Positions 1 to 6,857 of a stretch of DNA of 17,550 nucleotides are shown piece after piece. The position numbers were made by a program, and so were the translations under genes. How positions within the stretch are numbered: position 1 is the stretch's first letter; each line of letters starts with the position of its first letter. This DNA is from Verrucomicrobiaceae bacterium. GTDB taxonomy: Bacteria > Verrucomicrobiota > Verrucomicrobiia > Verrucomicrobiales > Verrucomicrobiaceae. The notes below the pieces were generated by a model. The model searched no databases. It saw nothing but the letters and a program-made list of their open reading frames with translations, and was not told the origin of the DNA. The stretch is from contig JAGKWZ010000101.1 of the NCBI GenBank assembly GCA_021151605.1, positions 1 to 17,550 on the forward strand. Direction: 5' to 3'.

Positions 1-183
1 CTCAAGATCCCGCCCGTAGAGCCCGGAGATCTCATCGGCATCCCCAACGTCGGCGCCTACGGCATCACGGCCAGCCTGCTTGCCTTCCTGAGTCACCCGC
101 CGCCGGTCGAGATCGCTCATGAAGGCGGCCAAGAAGTCGAAGTCTGGCGATTGCGCCATGGACACGAGCGCCTGTCTGCCTGA
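1..183 (+). CDS. PLP-dependent decarboxylase, C-terminal end (partial)
   Basis: Frame 1 is open from the window edge to a TGA at 181-183 and gives 60 residues. The stretch GDLIGIPNVGAYGITASLLA matches the C-terminal barrel of fold-III PLP decarboxylases (diaminopimelate/ornithine decarboxylase family), where the Tyr of the GAY motif lies near the cofactor phosphate. The catalytic lysine and most of the enzyme lie upstream of the window, so the substrate cannot be read. An acyl carrier protein gene starts 18 bases downstream on the same strand. This pairing is known from exosortase-A/exopolysaccharide clusters and from pathways that load decarboxylated amino acids onto a carrier. The ORF is too short to be found by an ATG-based scan because its start is outside. 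Family assignment is fairly sure; pathway is inference. Confidence 0.8.
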   Translation, partial: LKIPPVEPGDLIGIPNVGAYGITASLLAFLSHPPPVEIAHEGGQEVEVWRLRHGHERLSA

Positions 184-201
184 TTTCTTCCCTCCCCCGT
201 C

Positions 202-435
202 ATGCTTTCCTCTGAAGACCGCCTTATTGCTCTGCTGCGCCCTTTTCTCCGCCTGCTCCCCGCAGAAGCCGGATTGCCCATGGATGCCGAACTCGGTAAG
301 CTTGGCCTAGATTCGCTGCAATCCATCGAGCTCCTGATGGCGTTGGAACAGGAGTTTGGGGTCACGATCCCGGATGAAAAGATCACCGTCGATGCCTTTG
401 CCACACCGGCAAACGTGTTGGCGCTCGTCAGTTGA
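202..435 (+). CDS. Acyl/peptidyl carrier protein
   Basis: The 77-residue protein has the size and helical pattern of an acyl carrier protein. The motif LGLDSLQSIELLMALEQEFG carries the conserved Asp-Ser-Leu, with Ser38 as the expected site for 4'-phosphopantetheine attachment, followed by an acidic helix II and the typical VTIPDEKI segment. It lies 18 bases after the PLP decarboxylase and is probably in the same operon, so it more likely belongs to a dedicated biosynthetic or exosortase-associated pathway than to housekeeping fatty acid synthesis; no fab genes are nearby. The start at 202 is the one that gives normal length. The 15 bases before it are pyrimidine-rich (ttcttccctcccccgtc), with no Shine-Dalgarno motif. 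The gene ends 6 bases from the stop of a convergent gene. Confidence 0.9.
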   Translation: MLSSEDRLIALLRPFLRLLPAEAGLPMDAELGKLGLDSLQSIELLMALEQEFGVTIPDEKITVDAFATPANVLALVS

Positions 436-441
436 GCTCGA

Positions 442-1434
442 TCACAGCCCCCAGTCGCCCTCGGCCATCACCTGGCGCAAAGACTGGTCTTTCAGAGCAG
501 ACGGAAGCCAGTAGAAGTGGCTGATCCGTTCCTCCCGCTGGTAAAACTGCGGAACGCCCTGCCAGGGATCATCTGGCAGGAAAGCCGCGAGGCTGATGAA
601 GGGCCACCAGTTCCCATGCTCCGCAGGTGAGTGGTCCATGAGCCAGCCGATGAGCACATGCAGTTCCTGATTCGTCGAGTCCGTGGTGAACCAGTCCATC
701 ACCTTCCAGGTGGGCACGCCGCGGATGGGCTTCGCGATGAGCATCACATAAGAACTCAGGACGCCCTCCTGATCCACGATGCCGACAAAATGGTGCTGCC
801 TCATCGGCGACGCCGCATACCAGCGGAGGTACTCGGGCGTGATGTGCTTCTGAACGCAGCCTTTGCCATGACGGGGAGCGATGCGATTCACACGCTGAAT
901 GTCCGTGGTGACTTCTCTCCCAGGTCCCAGCTTCAGGAGTTCTGTATTCATCACACCAGCGAATAGAGCTGCTGAGATACCTCGCACCACGAGACTACGG
1001 CGCACCTGCATCCGCGGAGTCCAGCCCCAGCGCGTGAGCAGCGTCTGCACTTCCGGGCTGGGTGTGGTGTCCACGAGCAGGAGTTCACGTCCCTGACGCT
1101 GAAGCATCATCCCCATCGGCAGCGCGGCGTGCCGGTGACCCTCCGCCACCGCCCAGGAGGTGGCGATCAAGGCTGGAACGGGCTTGCCAGTGGCGTCTTC
1201 ATACAGCGTCGGGATCGTGCCGAGATAGCCGACGATTTGACCCCCATCCCGCAGGCACCAGCCACGGCAGTGATGCGCTTGAGCAAAGGGATTTTCATCC
1301 CACCAGTAGGCGAAACGGCGCAGCCACTGCGGCTCATCGCAGGCGTTTTCGCCCAAAAACTGCGTCTTTAAAAACGCTGCCAGTTCCACGCGAGCGGAAG
1401 GGTGATCATGAAAGGATTCCAGTTGGGCAGACAT
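442..1434 (-). CDS. GNAT-like N-acetyltransferase (probable double GNAT fold)
   Basis: The 330-residue protein shows GNAT features. LRDGGQIVGYLGTIP (about residues 61-75) resembles beta strands 2-3, ATSWAVAEGHRHAALPMGMM (91-110) resembles strand 4 plus the acetyl-CoA binding turn and helix, and LLVDTTPSPEVQTLLTRWGW (119-138) matches the 'N-terminal-site neighbour ages with F/W-G-W' segment seen at strand 5/helix 4. A second, weaker unit follows (FVGIVDQEGVLSSYVMLI at 216-233), so a tandem GNAT fold is likely. The gene is convergent with the carrier protein gene, with 6 bases between stops. GNAT proteins of this length occur in envelope and exopolysaccharide regions, but substrate and pathway are not visible here. 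The start at 1434 gives a normal N-terminus; no strong ribosome site precedes it. Confidence 0.65.
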   Translation of the reverse strand: MSAQLESFHDHPSARVELAAFLKTQFLGENACDEPQWLRRFAYWWDENPFAQAHHCRGWCLRDGGQIVGYLGTIPTLYEDATGKPVPALIATSWAVAEGHRHAALPMGMMLQRQGRELLLVDTTPSPEVQTLLTRWGWTPRMQVRRSLVVRGISAALFAGVMNTELLKLGPGREVTTDIQRVNRIAPRHGKGCVQKHITPEYLRWYAASPMRQHHFVGIVDQEGVLSSYVMLIAKPIRGVPTWKVMDWFTTDSTNQELHVLIGWLMDHSPAEHGNWWPFISLAAFLPDDPWQGVPQFYQREERISHFYWLPSALKDQSLRQVMAEGDWGL

Positions 1435-1512
1435 CGAAAAAATCTACGCCTTCGCTGTCTGCGTGCTCGACTTTTTCTTGTCCACGCCGCCGCCACATGG
1501 CTACCCTTCGCC

Positions 1513-2859
1513 ATGGCCTGGAAATTTGATCAAGCTGTCATCCGTGGTGAACTCGACAACACCGTACCAGGGCGCGTGCAGGTGCGGCTGGAGATCGTCG
1601 GGCGCACGGAGCCCATGCTGCTCGACCTGACCGGTGATGCTTGGCGCGACATCGCAGGCAGTCGGCTGCGTTTTTCCAATCCAAAACCGAAGCGCCAGTT
1701 TAAGATTCCTCCTTCCTCCGAAGTGCAAATTGGCTGGGTGGGCGACATCACAGCTTCCCAGAAAGTGAAACTCTTTACCGTTCCCGAGGAAGAGTGGCGG
1801 CAGGCACACCGCGAGAATCGCATCGACTCCGTGCCCACGGAGATGCGCAACAGCCTCTATCTTGAATGGTACACGGCCGAGTACGGGCGCTGTGTCATCG
1901 AGAGTGCCGACTTTGAGATGGAGGTCATCGAGCATGTCTGGCAGATGGATGAGGACGAAGAGTCTGCGCAAAAGCTGTCCAACATGCACGCCATGCGCGA
2001 ATACCTCGCCGGCATCATCCAGCGTCCGGCGAAGTGTGAAGACGATGAATTAGAGGACGAACTTCGTCAGGAAGACTTCACCGAGGAAAAATGGGAGGAG
2101 CAGCTTAAGGCCTCAGACCGCCTGAATGATGCCAGCATGGAGGCGCATGATAAATACATGGAGGATGAGGACTCCGAGAGAAAGATCGCCTTTGTCATGG
2201 GCTGGGATCACATCATCGAAGACATGGCTGATGAGCAGGAAGGGGTATTGCCCTCCGACGATGATCCTCCTGAGAAAAAACGCCGACGCGAATGGATGGA
2301 AGCCATGAATGAGGCCGCCCACGCCATCGAAAACGGTGAAATCGAGGACGACGAAGATGAGGAGGGCGATGACGACCTCATTGAGGACGATGAAGAGGTG
2401 GAGGACTCTGACGACGAAGCTGCTGACGAGGATGACGAAGACGACGACCTCTTCGGTGAAATCGACCGTCATCCGCTCCAGAAGCAGTCCCGAAAGTTCT
2501 TGATGGGCGTCTTTGAAGAAATGCGAAACGCTGGACTCGATGATCCGCGAGAGGAAGAGCCCGGCCATCCGCTGGATGTTTTTGTTTCCAATGTGATGCA
2601 GATCTCCGGCAAACTCGCAGGCGCACTTGGCATGATGAGCCGTCGCCGCACGTCCGGGATCGACATCGAGACAGGCCATGTCCTAGCCATTACCAAACGC
2701 TGCCTGAATTGGACCAATGAGGCGCTTTCAGCCCTGAATGCCATGCATGAACTTCCCGAATATGCCGACCATCACGCCATCCTGGATCGGTGGCAGGCGG
2801 AGCTTTATTGTCTGCGGGATGGTATCACGGATGTCCGCCGCGAACTGCAAGGGGGCTGA
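1513..2859 (+). CDS. Hypothetical protein with a highly acidic central segment
   Basis: Not recognised as a named family. The chosen ATG at 1513 gives 448 residues beginning MAWKFDQAVIRGELDN. The frame is open back to 1402, but that would overlap the divergent GNAT gene and add an unlikely basic stretch. Residues 1-90 look like a small beta-rich domain (FDQAVIRGELDNTVPGRVQV and following). The middle is strongly acidic and helix-prone, and residues about 274-317 are almost only Asp, Glu and small residues (nt 2332-2463). A compact 130-residue C-terminal domain follows (RKFLMGVFEEMRNAGL onward). There is no signal peptide or membrane segment, so it is probably cytoplasmic. A TerB-like gene follows after 79 bases on the same strand and may be co-transcribed. 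Acidic tracts of this kind can mimic nucleic acid or bind basic proteins or metal ions, but no role can be assigned. Confidence 0.7.
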   Translation: MAWKFDQAVIRGELDNTVPGRVQVRLEIVGRTEPMLLDLTGDAWRDIAGSRLRFSNPKPKRQFKIPPSSEVQIGWVGDITASQKVKLFTVPEEEWRQAHRENRIDSVPTEMRNSLYLEWYTAEYGRCVIESADFEMEVIEHVWQMDEDEESAQKLSNMHAMREYLAGIIQRPAKCEDDELEDELRQEDFTEEKWEEQLKASDRLNDASMEAHDKYMEDEDSERKIAFVMGWDHIIEDMADEQEGVLPSDDDPPEKKRRREWMEAMNEAAHAIENGEIEDDEDEEGDDDLIEDDEEVEDSDDEAADEDDEDDDLFGEIDRHPLQKQSRKFLMGVFEEMRNAGLDDPREEEPGHPLDVFVSNVMQISGKLAGALGMMSRRRTSGIDIETGHVLAITKRCLNWTNEALSALNAMHELPEYADHHAILDRWQAELYCLRDGITDVRRELQGG

Positions 2860-2938
2860 GAATTGCCCTGTTCAAATAAAAATCGGCACGTTTTCAGCAT
2901 CGACAAACGTCCCGCCGTCAGGTGAAATCCACTCCAAC

Positions 2939-3298
2939 ATGACTCAACCGCAACGCGAAGCCCTCTTCGACCTTCTCTCTCTTTCCATTTATGCCGATGC
3001 CCATGTCTCCCTCGCTGAGGAAGATTTGCTGAAGCAGACCTTCGTGAAAAAGGGTTGGAAGTCCGACTACCCCAAAGATCTCTTCATCGAGGAATCCTTC
3101 GCCCGTGCCCGCGAGGCCTCCGAGAGCGATGAAGCCGTCTTTGACTACCTCAACGAACGCGCCGCCGTCTTCACCACCAAGAGTGCACAAAAGGAAGCCT
3201 GTGATGTCCTCAATGCCATCCTGGAAAGCGATGGCATGGAAGCCGAGGAGAACGAGTTCTACTCACTCTTCATCCAGTCGCTGCCCATGGTGAAATAA
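2939..3298 (+). CDS. TerB-like small helical protein
   Basis: The ATG at 2939 gives 119 residues; the frame stays open upstream to 2738, but that part overlaps the previous gene in another frame and has no family likeness. The N-terminus (REALFDLLSLSIYADAHVSL) followed by AEEDLLKQTF matches the repeating pattern of TerB-like/TerD-associated helical proteins, in which a short acidic 'YADGHLS.AE' turn has been implicated in metal binding. The protein is soluble, acidic and all-helical. Despite the family name, single TerB-like genes outside a ter cluster usually have no shown link to tellurite. AGGTGA lies about 12 bases before the ATG, one of the few Shine-Dalgarno-like sites in the window. 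Its TAA abuts the stop codon of the next, convergent gene with no base between. Confidence 0.7.
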   Translation: MTQPQREALFDLLSLSIYADAHVSLAEEDLLKQTFVKKGWKSDYPKDLFIEESFARAREASESDEAVFDYLNERAAVFTTKSAQKEACDVLNAILESDGMEAEENEFYSLFIQSLPMVK

Positions 3299-3793
3299 TC
3301 AGCGGATCGCTCCCTGCCAGAGTTTCGGCTTACTATTTTCCAGCTTCGACAAATCGAGCGGCTCGGCGGTTTTCACCTCCGCCTTCGCCCCGCGCACATC
3401 GAGCGTGAGCGAGCCGTTTAGGTGTGAAGCCTCCAGCCAGTATCGGAGCCGCACACTCTGCGTCGTTTGTGCAGCGATCTGCGGCGGCTTTTCCACCGGC
3501 AGGATGTAGGGTGGCACTTCTTTGCCATCGCCCGTCGCGAGCTTCACATCCGGTGGCTGAAGGATCAGCGGCCGGGGGCTGGCATTGCGGTAGCGCAGCT
3601 CGATGTCCAGCCGAGCATTGCCAAAGTCACGCTCCAGCGTGCAGCGGTGGATCACTAGCACAGGGTCGCTGCTCGTGGACTCGATCGGCTGCGGATCGCC
3701 CTCGACCACAGGTTTGTCCATGAGCACCCAGACGGCAGCACCTCCGCCGAGGATCAGCAGCACCCAGACTTCGATTCGTTTCAGGAAAGACAT
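3299..3793 (-). CDS. Membrane-anchored hypothetical protein with an Ig-like/beta domain
   Basis: The 164-residue protein starts MSFLKRIEVWVLLILGGGAA, and residues about 9-25 form a single membrane anchor after a short basic N-terminus. The rest is predicted to be outside the cytoplasm. Residues 46-155 alternate hydrophobic and polar residues as in a beta sandwich (DIELRYRNASPRPLIL; QSVRLRYWLEASHLNG), resembling the domains used for comparing an 'unaffected' and a 'decorated' beta sheet in periplasmic accessory proteins. No catalytic motif is visible. The gene converges with the TerB-like gene (stop codons adjacent) and is divergent from coaC, 75 bases away. Function is unknown; the anchor call is firm, the fold call is weak. 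Confidence 0.65.
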   Translation of the reverse strand: MSFLKRIEVWVLLILGGGAAVWVLMDKPVVEGDPQPIESTSSDPVLVIHRCTLERDFGNARLDIELRYRNASPRPLILQPPDVKLATGDGKEVPPYILPVEKPPQIAAQTTQSVRLRYWLEASHLNGSLTLDVRGAKAEVKTAEPLDLSKLENSKPKLWQGAIR

Positions 3794-3827
3794 GACTTCG
3801 GGTCGCTCTGAGCCGCGTGGAATGCAA

Positions 3828-3847
3828 TTTCAGCTTTCAGTTTTCAG
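3828..3847 (+). repeat. Three tandem TTTCAG-type heptamers upstream of coaC
   Basis: TTTCAG occurs at 3828, 3835 and 3842, exactly 7 bases apart, written as TTTCAGC TTTCAGT TTTCAGC. The array sits in the 75-base divergent gap between the membrane-anchored gene and coaC and ends 21 bases before the coaC ATG. Its 7-bp period matches that of the arrays before the cupin and VWA genes, though the heptamer is different. Confidence 0.7.
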
Positions 3848-3868
3848 CTTCCGGCATTCTGTCCACCC

Positions 3869-4402
3869 ATGGCAAACATCGTTCTCGGCATCACTGGCTC
3901 CATCGCCGCCTACAAGGCTGCGGACATCGCCAGCCAGCTCACCAAAGCCGGGCATCAGGTCACCTGCGTGCTCACGAAGGAGGCGGTGGAGTTCGTCACG
4001 CCGCTCACCCTCGGCACCCTTTCGCGTCGCCCAGTCATCACCGATCTCTTTGCCGAAAAAGAAGGCTGGCAGCCCGGTCACATCCAGCTCGCCGATGACG
4101 CCGACCTCCTGCTCATCGCCCCCGCCACCGCAAATGTGCTCGCCGCCATGGCGCACGGCTTCGCCAATGATGCGCTCACAGCCCTCGCCCTCGCCACGCG
4201 CGCACCGATCCTCATCGCCCCGGCCATGAATGGCAAAATGTGGCAACACCCGGCCACCCTGCGGAATGTCGAAACGCTCAAAGCCTGGGGCGTCAGCTTC
4301 GTCGATCCCGCCGAAGGTCTGCTCGCCTGTGGTTACGAAGGCGTGGGACGTCTTGCGCCGGTAGATGAGATTGTGGCCGCTGCACAGAAGGTCTTGTCAT
4401 GA
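3869..4402 (+). CDS. coaC: Phosphopantothenoylcysteine decarboxylase (stand-alone CoaC flavoprotein)
   Basis: This enzyme uses FMN to decarboxylate 4'-phosphopantothenoylcysteine to 4'-phosphopantetheine, the third step from pantothenate to coenzyme A. The HFCD-family motifs are all present in 177 residues: an N-terminal GITGSIAAYKAADIASQL, the active-site His in PGHIQLADDADLLLIAPATA, the ANDALT segment, and the substrate-recognition motif PAMNGKMW. Near the end, LLACGYEGVGRL holds the conserved Cys that acts in the reductive step. In most bacteria CoaC is fused to CoaB in a protein of about 400 residues; here the protein stops after the CoaC half and no CoaB domain is seen in this window. 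An ATGA overlap at 4399 leads only into a 30-codon frame. Another HFCD member is possible, but the motifs favour CoaC. Confidence 0.9.
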   Translation: MANIVLGITGSIAAYKAADIASQLTKAGHQVTCVLTKEAVEFVTPLTLGTLSRRPVITDLFAEKEGWQPGHIQLADDADLLLIAPATANVLAAMAHGFANDALTALALATRAPILIAPAMNGKMWQHPATLRNVETLKAWGVSFVDPAEGLLACGYEGVGRLAPVDEIVAAAQKVLS

Positions 4403-4410
4403 AGCTACGC

Positions 4411-4492
4411 GTCAAGATTGGGTCAAAAAGTCAAGGTCATGCAGCCGCATTCGTCGCCTTGACCTCTTTGACAAACCTTGACCTTGCTTGAC
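4411..4492. repeat. Inverted cluster of TTGAC pentamers between coaC and hemL
   Basis: GTCAA occurs at 4411, 4422 and 4430, and its complement TTGAC at 4459, 4468, 4478 and 4488. The spacing on the right side is 9, 10 and 10 bases, close to one helical turn. The outer parts 4411-4436 and 4457-4482 form an imperfect inverted repeat (19 of 26 positions pair) around a 20-base loop. The cluster almost fills the 132-base gap between coaC and the hemL ATG. It could be an operator for a dimeric regulator, a hairpin in RNA, or a decayed repeat; the sequence alone does not decide. Confidence 0.6.
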
Positions 4493-4534
4493 GCCCCTCC
4501 CATCTCTCCGACGTTCTCTTTCTACCTTCCCCCC

Positions 4535-5821
4535 ATGCCCAACGGACCCATCTCAACCAAGCTCTTCGATCTCGCCAAGCAATACATCCCCGGCGGTGTA
4601 AATTCACCTGTGCGTGCGTTCCGCAATGTCGGCGGTGATCCCTTTTTCGTCCGCCGGGCGAAAGGCAGCCGCATCTGGGATGTCGATGGTCGTGAGATGA
4701 TCGACTTCGTCGGCACCTGGGGTCCGGCCATCCTTGGCCATGCACCACGTCCAGTGATCGAAGCCATCCACAATGCCGCCAAAGAAGGCGTCAGCTTCGG
4801 CATCCCGAATCCTTATGAAGTCGAGATGGCCCGCAGGATCTGCGAGTGGGTGCCATCCATCCAAAAAGTGCGCATGGTCAGCAGCGGCACGGAGGCCACC
4901 ATGTCCGCCATCCGTCTCGCGCGTGGATTCACCGGCAGAGATCGACTCGTGAAGTTCGATGGCTGCTACCACGGCCATAGCGACAGCCTCCTCGTCGCAG
5001 CAGGCAGCGGCGCTTTGACCCACGGCAATCCCGACAGCGCTGGCGTGCCACGAGCTTTTGCCGAGCTAACGACTGTGCTGCCCTTCAACGACGAAGCTGC
5101 ATTGGAAGAACTCTTTGAAAAGAAAGGCCACGAGATCGCCGCGCTGATCGTCGAGCCCTACCCAGCCAATGCAGGCCTCATTTTGCCAAAGCCCGGCTTC
5201 CTGCAAAAGCTGCGCGACATCACCACGAAGCATGGAACCGTCCTCATCTTCGATGAAGTCATGACCGGTTTCCGCCTCGCCAAAGGCGGCGTGCAGGAGC
5301 TGGAAGGCATCACGCCAGATCTCACCTGCCTCGGCAAAGTCATCGGCGGTGGTCTGCCCGTCGGAGCCTTCGGTGGTCGTGCCGACATCATGGATCACCT
5401 CGCCCCGCTCGGCCCCGTGTATCAGGCGGGCACGCTCAGCGGCAATCCTGTCGCCCTCGCCGCCGGACTCGCGCAGCTTCATGAAATGGACAAGCAGCAG
5501 GGCTACAAGCACCTCGAAGCCACCGGCAAAATCATGGAAGACGCCGTTCTCGACGTGCTGAAGAAGAAAGGCCTCGGCTATCGCTGGTATCGCAAAGGCA
5601 GCATGTTCTGCCTCTTCTTCACTGAGAAGGAAGTCCACAACCTCCAGGACGCCAAGACCTCCGACCTCGCCGCCTTCCGCAAATTCTTCCACCACTGCCT
5701 CGACAACGGCGTGTACTTCGCCCCCAGCCAGTTCGAGACCGGCTTCATCAGCCTCGCCCACGACGAAGCCGACATGGCTCGCACGGCGGAAGTGGCTGCG
5801 GAGGCGCTGACGGCGCTGTGA
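4535..5821 (+). CDS. hemL: Glutamate-1-semialdehyde 2,1-aminomutase
   Basis: HemL is the PLP enzyme that converts glutamate-1-semialdehyde to 5-aminolevulinate, the last step of the C5 route to haem and other tetrapyrroles. The 428-residue product has the usual length and the family signatures: IPGGVNSPVRAF near the N-terminus, MVSSGTEATMSAIRLAR, YHGHSDSLLVAAGSG, the aspartate of the FDEVMTGFR cofactor site, and the PLP lysine in CLGKVIGGGLPVGAFGG (Lys268). A TTG at 4478 would add 19 residues lying inside the TTGAC repeat, so the ATG at 4535 was chosen; it is preceded by a pyrimidine-rich run with no Shine-Dalgarno motif. hemA is not nearby. coaC lies upstream on the same strand but is separated by the repeat cluster, so co-transcription is uncertain. 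Confidence 0.96.
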   Translation: MPNGPISTKLFDLAKQYIPGGVNSPVRAFRNVGGDPFFVRRAKGSRIWDVDGREMIDFVGTWGPAILGHAPRPVIEAIHNAAKEGVSFGIPNPYEVEMARRICEWVPSIQKVRMVSSGTEATMSAIRLARGFTGRDRLVKFDGCYHGHSDSLLVAAGSGALTHGNPDSAGVPRAFAELTTVLPFNDEAALEELFEKKGHEIAALIVEPYPANAGLILPKPGFLQKLRDITTKHGTVLIFDEVMTGFRLAKGGVQELEGITPDLTCLGKVIGGGLPVGAFGGRADIMDHLAPLGPVYQAGTLSGNPVALAAGLAQLHEMDKQQGYKHLEATGKIMEDAVLDVLKKKGLGYRWYRKGSMFCLFFTEKEVHNLQDAKTSDLAAFRKFFHHCLDNGVYFAPSQFETGFISLAHDEADMARTAEVAAEALTAL

Positions 5822-5832
5822 AGCAATAAGTT

Positions 5833-6174
5833 TTGAAAACAGCTATCACCTACATCTTGAAATGTATTTTGCAGGTCATGGCAATGGCCTTTGCAGTGTC
5901 ATCGTGCGTCCAAAGCTCATCCACAAGAGACACCTTAAGCTGTAGTATCCACCGTGTCATGCTTCGGACAGAGCCCGGGTTTGCCTTAAAAAATCCTTTC
6001 CCACTGTCATTCGAACCCGATGTCGAAACAGCAATGATACGATTTCCCAACCATGTTTCATTGCTCTACAGCAGAGAGCGTACGAGCCATTTCTGCATTC
6101 CGACCACGTTCTCATATTGTCCTTTGTGTGAAGAAAAATTCAGGGCGGTGCTCCAGAAAAAGGTCGTGCACTAG
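5833..6174 (+). CDS. Small putative lipoprotein with CxxH and CxxC motifs
   Basis: The 113-residue frame begins at TTG 5833, the first possible start after an in-frame TAA. From there it reads MKTAITYILKCILQVMAMAF and then AVSSC, a good lipoprotein signal with lipobox Cys25. Starting at the later ATG would destroy the signal, which supports the unusual TTG start. After the anchor come CSIH (Cys37, His40), a central RFPNH, and near the C-terminus YCPLCEE (Cys96, Cys99). The C..H and C..C pairs look like a metal or redox site, and the layout 'CxxH ... PN ... YCPxC' recurs in uncharacterised small PVC proteins as I recall them. Function unknown. The gene lies 11 bases after hemL, and 5881-6180 has 147 G+C in 300 bases (49%) against about 60% around it, which suggests a different origin. 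Confidence 0.55.
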   Translation: MKTAITYILKCILQVMAMAFAVSSCVQSSSTRDTLSCSIHRVMLRTEPGFALKNPFPLSFEPDVETAMIRFPNHVSLLYSRERTSHFCIPTTFSYCPLCEEKFRAVLQKKVVH

Positions 6175-6199
6175 GCCTGCCGAACAGTTACTTTACCTC

Positions 6200-6490
6200 A
6201 TGCCGCAGCTCACCATTGATCTTCCCGAAGCCGCCATGCCCTGGTTGACCCGCCAAGCGGAGAACGAAAACACGACACCCGAGAGATTTCTCATTTCTCA
6301 TGTTCTCTGTTCCATGGCGCGGGATGAGAGTGAACTCATCTACGCTGACCCTGCTCAGAAGCATCTTGAAGACATTTTGGAAGAGCGCCTCAAGGGGCCC
6401 TTTATTGAGATCACGGATTTGGACGCCCTGAAGGAAAGAGTAATGGCCAAAGCCTTGGCGCGTGTTCACCAGAGATCCTGCCATGCGTAA
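6200..6490 (+). CDS. ParD-like antitoxin of a type II toxin-antitoxin pair
   Basis: The ATG at 6200 gives 96 residues; the open frame extends upstream but overlaps the lipoprotein gene. The N-terminus MPQLTIDLPEAAMPWLTRQA followed by a helix resembles the ribbon-helix-helix DNA-binding domain of small antitoxins (beta strand QLTIDLP, then two helices). The C-terminal half, with LEDILEERLKGP and LDALKERVMAKALA, would be the toxin-neutralising tail. The following gene overlaps it by 8 bases and encodes a ParE-like toxin, so the position and coupling support the call more than the sequence itself. In such pairs the antitoxin usually represses its own promoter; no operator could be recognised upstream. 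Confidence 0.7.
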   Translation: MPQLTIDLPEAAMPWLTRQAENENTTPERFLISHVLCSMARDESELIYADPAQKHLEDILEERLKGPFIEITDLDALKERVMAKALARVHQRSCHA

Positions 6491-6821
6491 ACCGGTGCTT
6501 CAGATTCACCCTGAAGTTGAGGATGCCGATCTGGCTGAGATCATTTCCTACATCGCTGCCGACAATCCTTCGGCAGCAAACTCTGTTTACGAGGCTATCC
6601 GTAAAATGTTTGTTTCGCTGGCTGGCGACCCTTTGATGGGAACAGATATGCACCCCGTTCGCGGAATCCTTCGTGGAATTCGCATGATTCCCATTACGGA
6701 ATATCGCAACTACCTCATCTATTACCTACCGCTGCGAGACAACTCCGGCGTTCGTATCCTCTATGTCCTCCATGCTGCTCGTGATGCCGCGACCTTCGTC
6801 CACGATCACCAGCGTCAGTGA
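6483..6821 (+). CDS. RelE/ParE-family toxin
   Basis: The product is 112 residues from the ATG at 6483 and shows the RelE/ParE fold pattern: an N-terminal strand (PVLQIHPEVE), two helices (DLAEIISYIAADN; SAANSVYEAIRKMFVSLA), the 'P.MG' turn in GDPLMGTDMHP, and the C-terminal sheet with RMIPITEYRNYLIYYLP, VRILYVLHAARD. The ending 'VLHAARD' is characteristic of ParE. ParE members poison DNA gyrase and RelE members cut mRNA on the ribosome; which applies here is not visible. The start overlaps the antitoxin by 8 bases, consistent with coupled translation. The upstream frame up to 6462 would extend the protein into the antitoxin gene and was not used. Confidence 0.85.
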   Translation: MRKPVLQIHPEVEDADLAEIISYIAADNPSAANSVYEAIRKMFVSLAGDPLMGTDMHPVRGILRGIRMIPITEYRNYLIYYLPLRDNSGVRILYVLHAARDAATFVHDHQRQ

Positions 6822-6833
6822 TTGACTTCGTTA

Positions 6834-6856
6834 TTCGGTTTTACTCATTCGTCATT
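6834..6856 (+). repeat. 23-bp heptad-type repeat, copy 1, directly before the cupin start
   Basis: TTCGGTTT, one variable base (T here), then ACTCATTCGTCATT. The copy ends one base before the cupin ATG. The same 23 bases with one mismatch (C at the variable base) occur on the minus strand at 9054-9032 just before the VWA gene. The surrounding sequence has a 7-base period (CGTTATT CGGTTTT ACTCATT CGTCATT). Confidence 0.8.
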
Positions 6857-6857
6857 C

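Noticed and set aside
4399..4491. 30-codon frame after coaC as a real gene
   Set aside because: Most of it is made of the TTGAC repeat cluster and it has no recognisable product; kept only as a possible remnant.
5066..5761. 231-codon minus-strand frame opposite hemL
   Set aside because: Rich in Glu/Ala/Val/Gly as expected from antisense reading of a G+C-rich gene; hemL on the plus strand is certain.
6053..6199. N-terminal extension of the antitoxin frame
   Set aside because: It overlaps the lipoprotein gene in another frame, and the family-like sequence starts at 6200.
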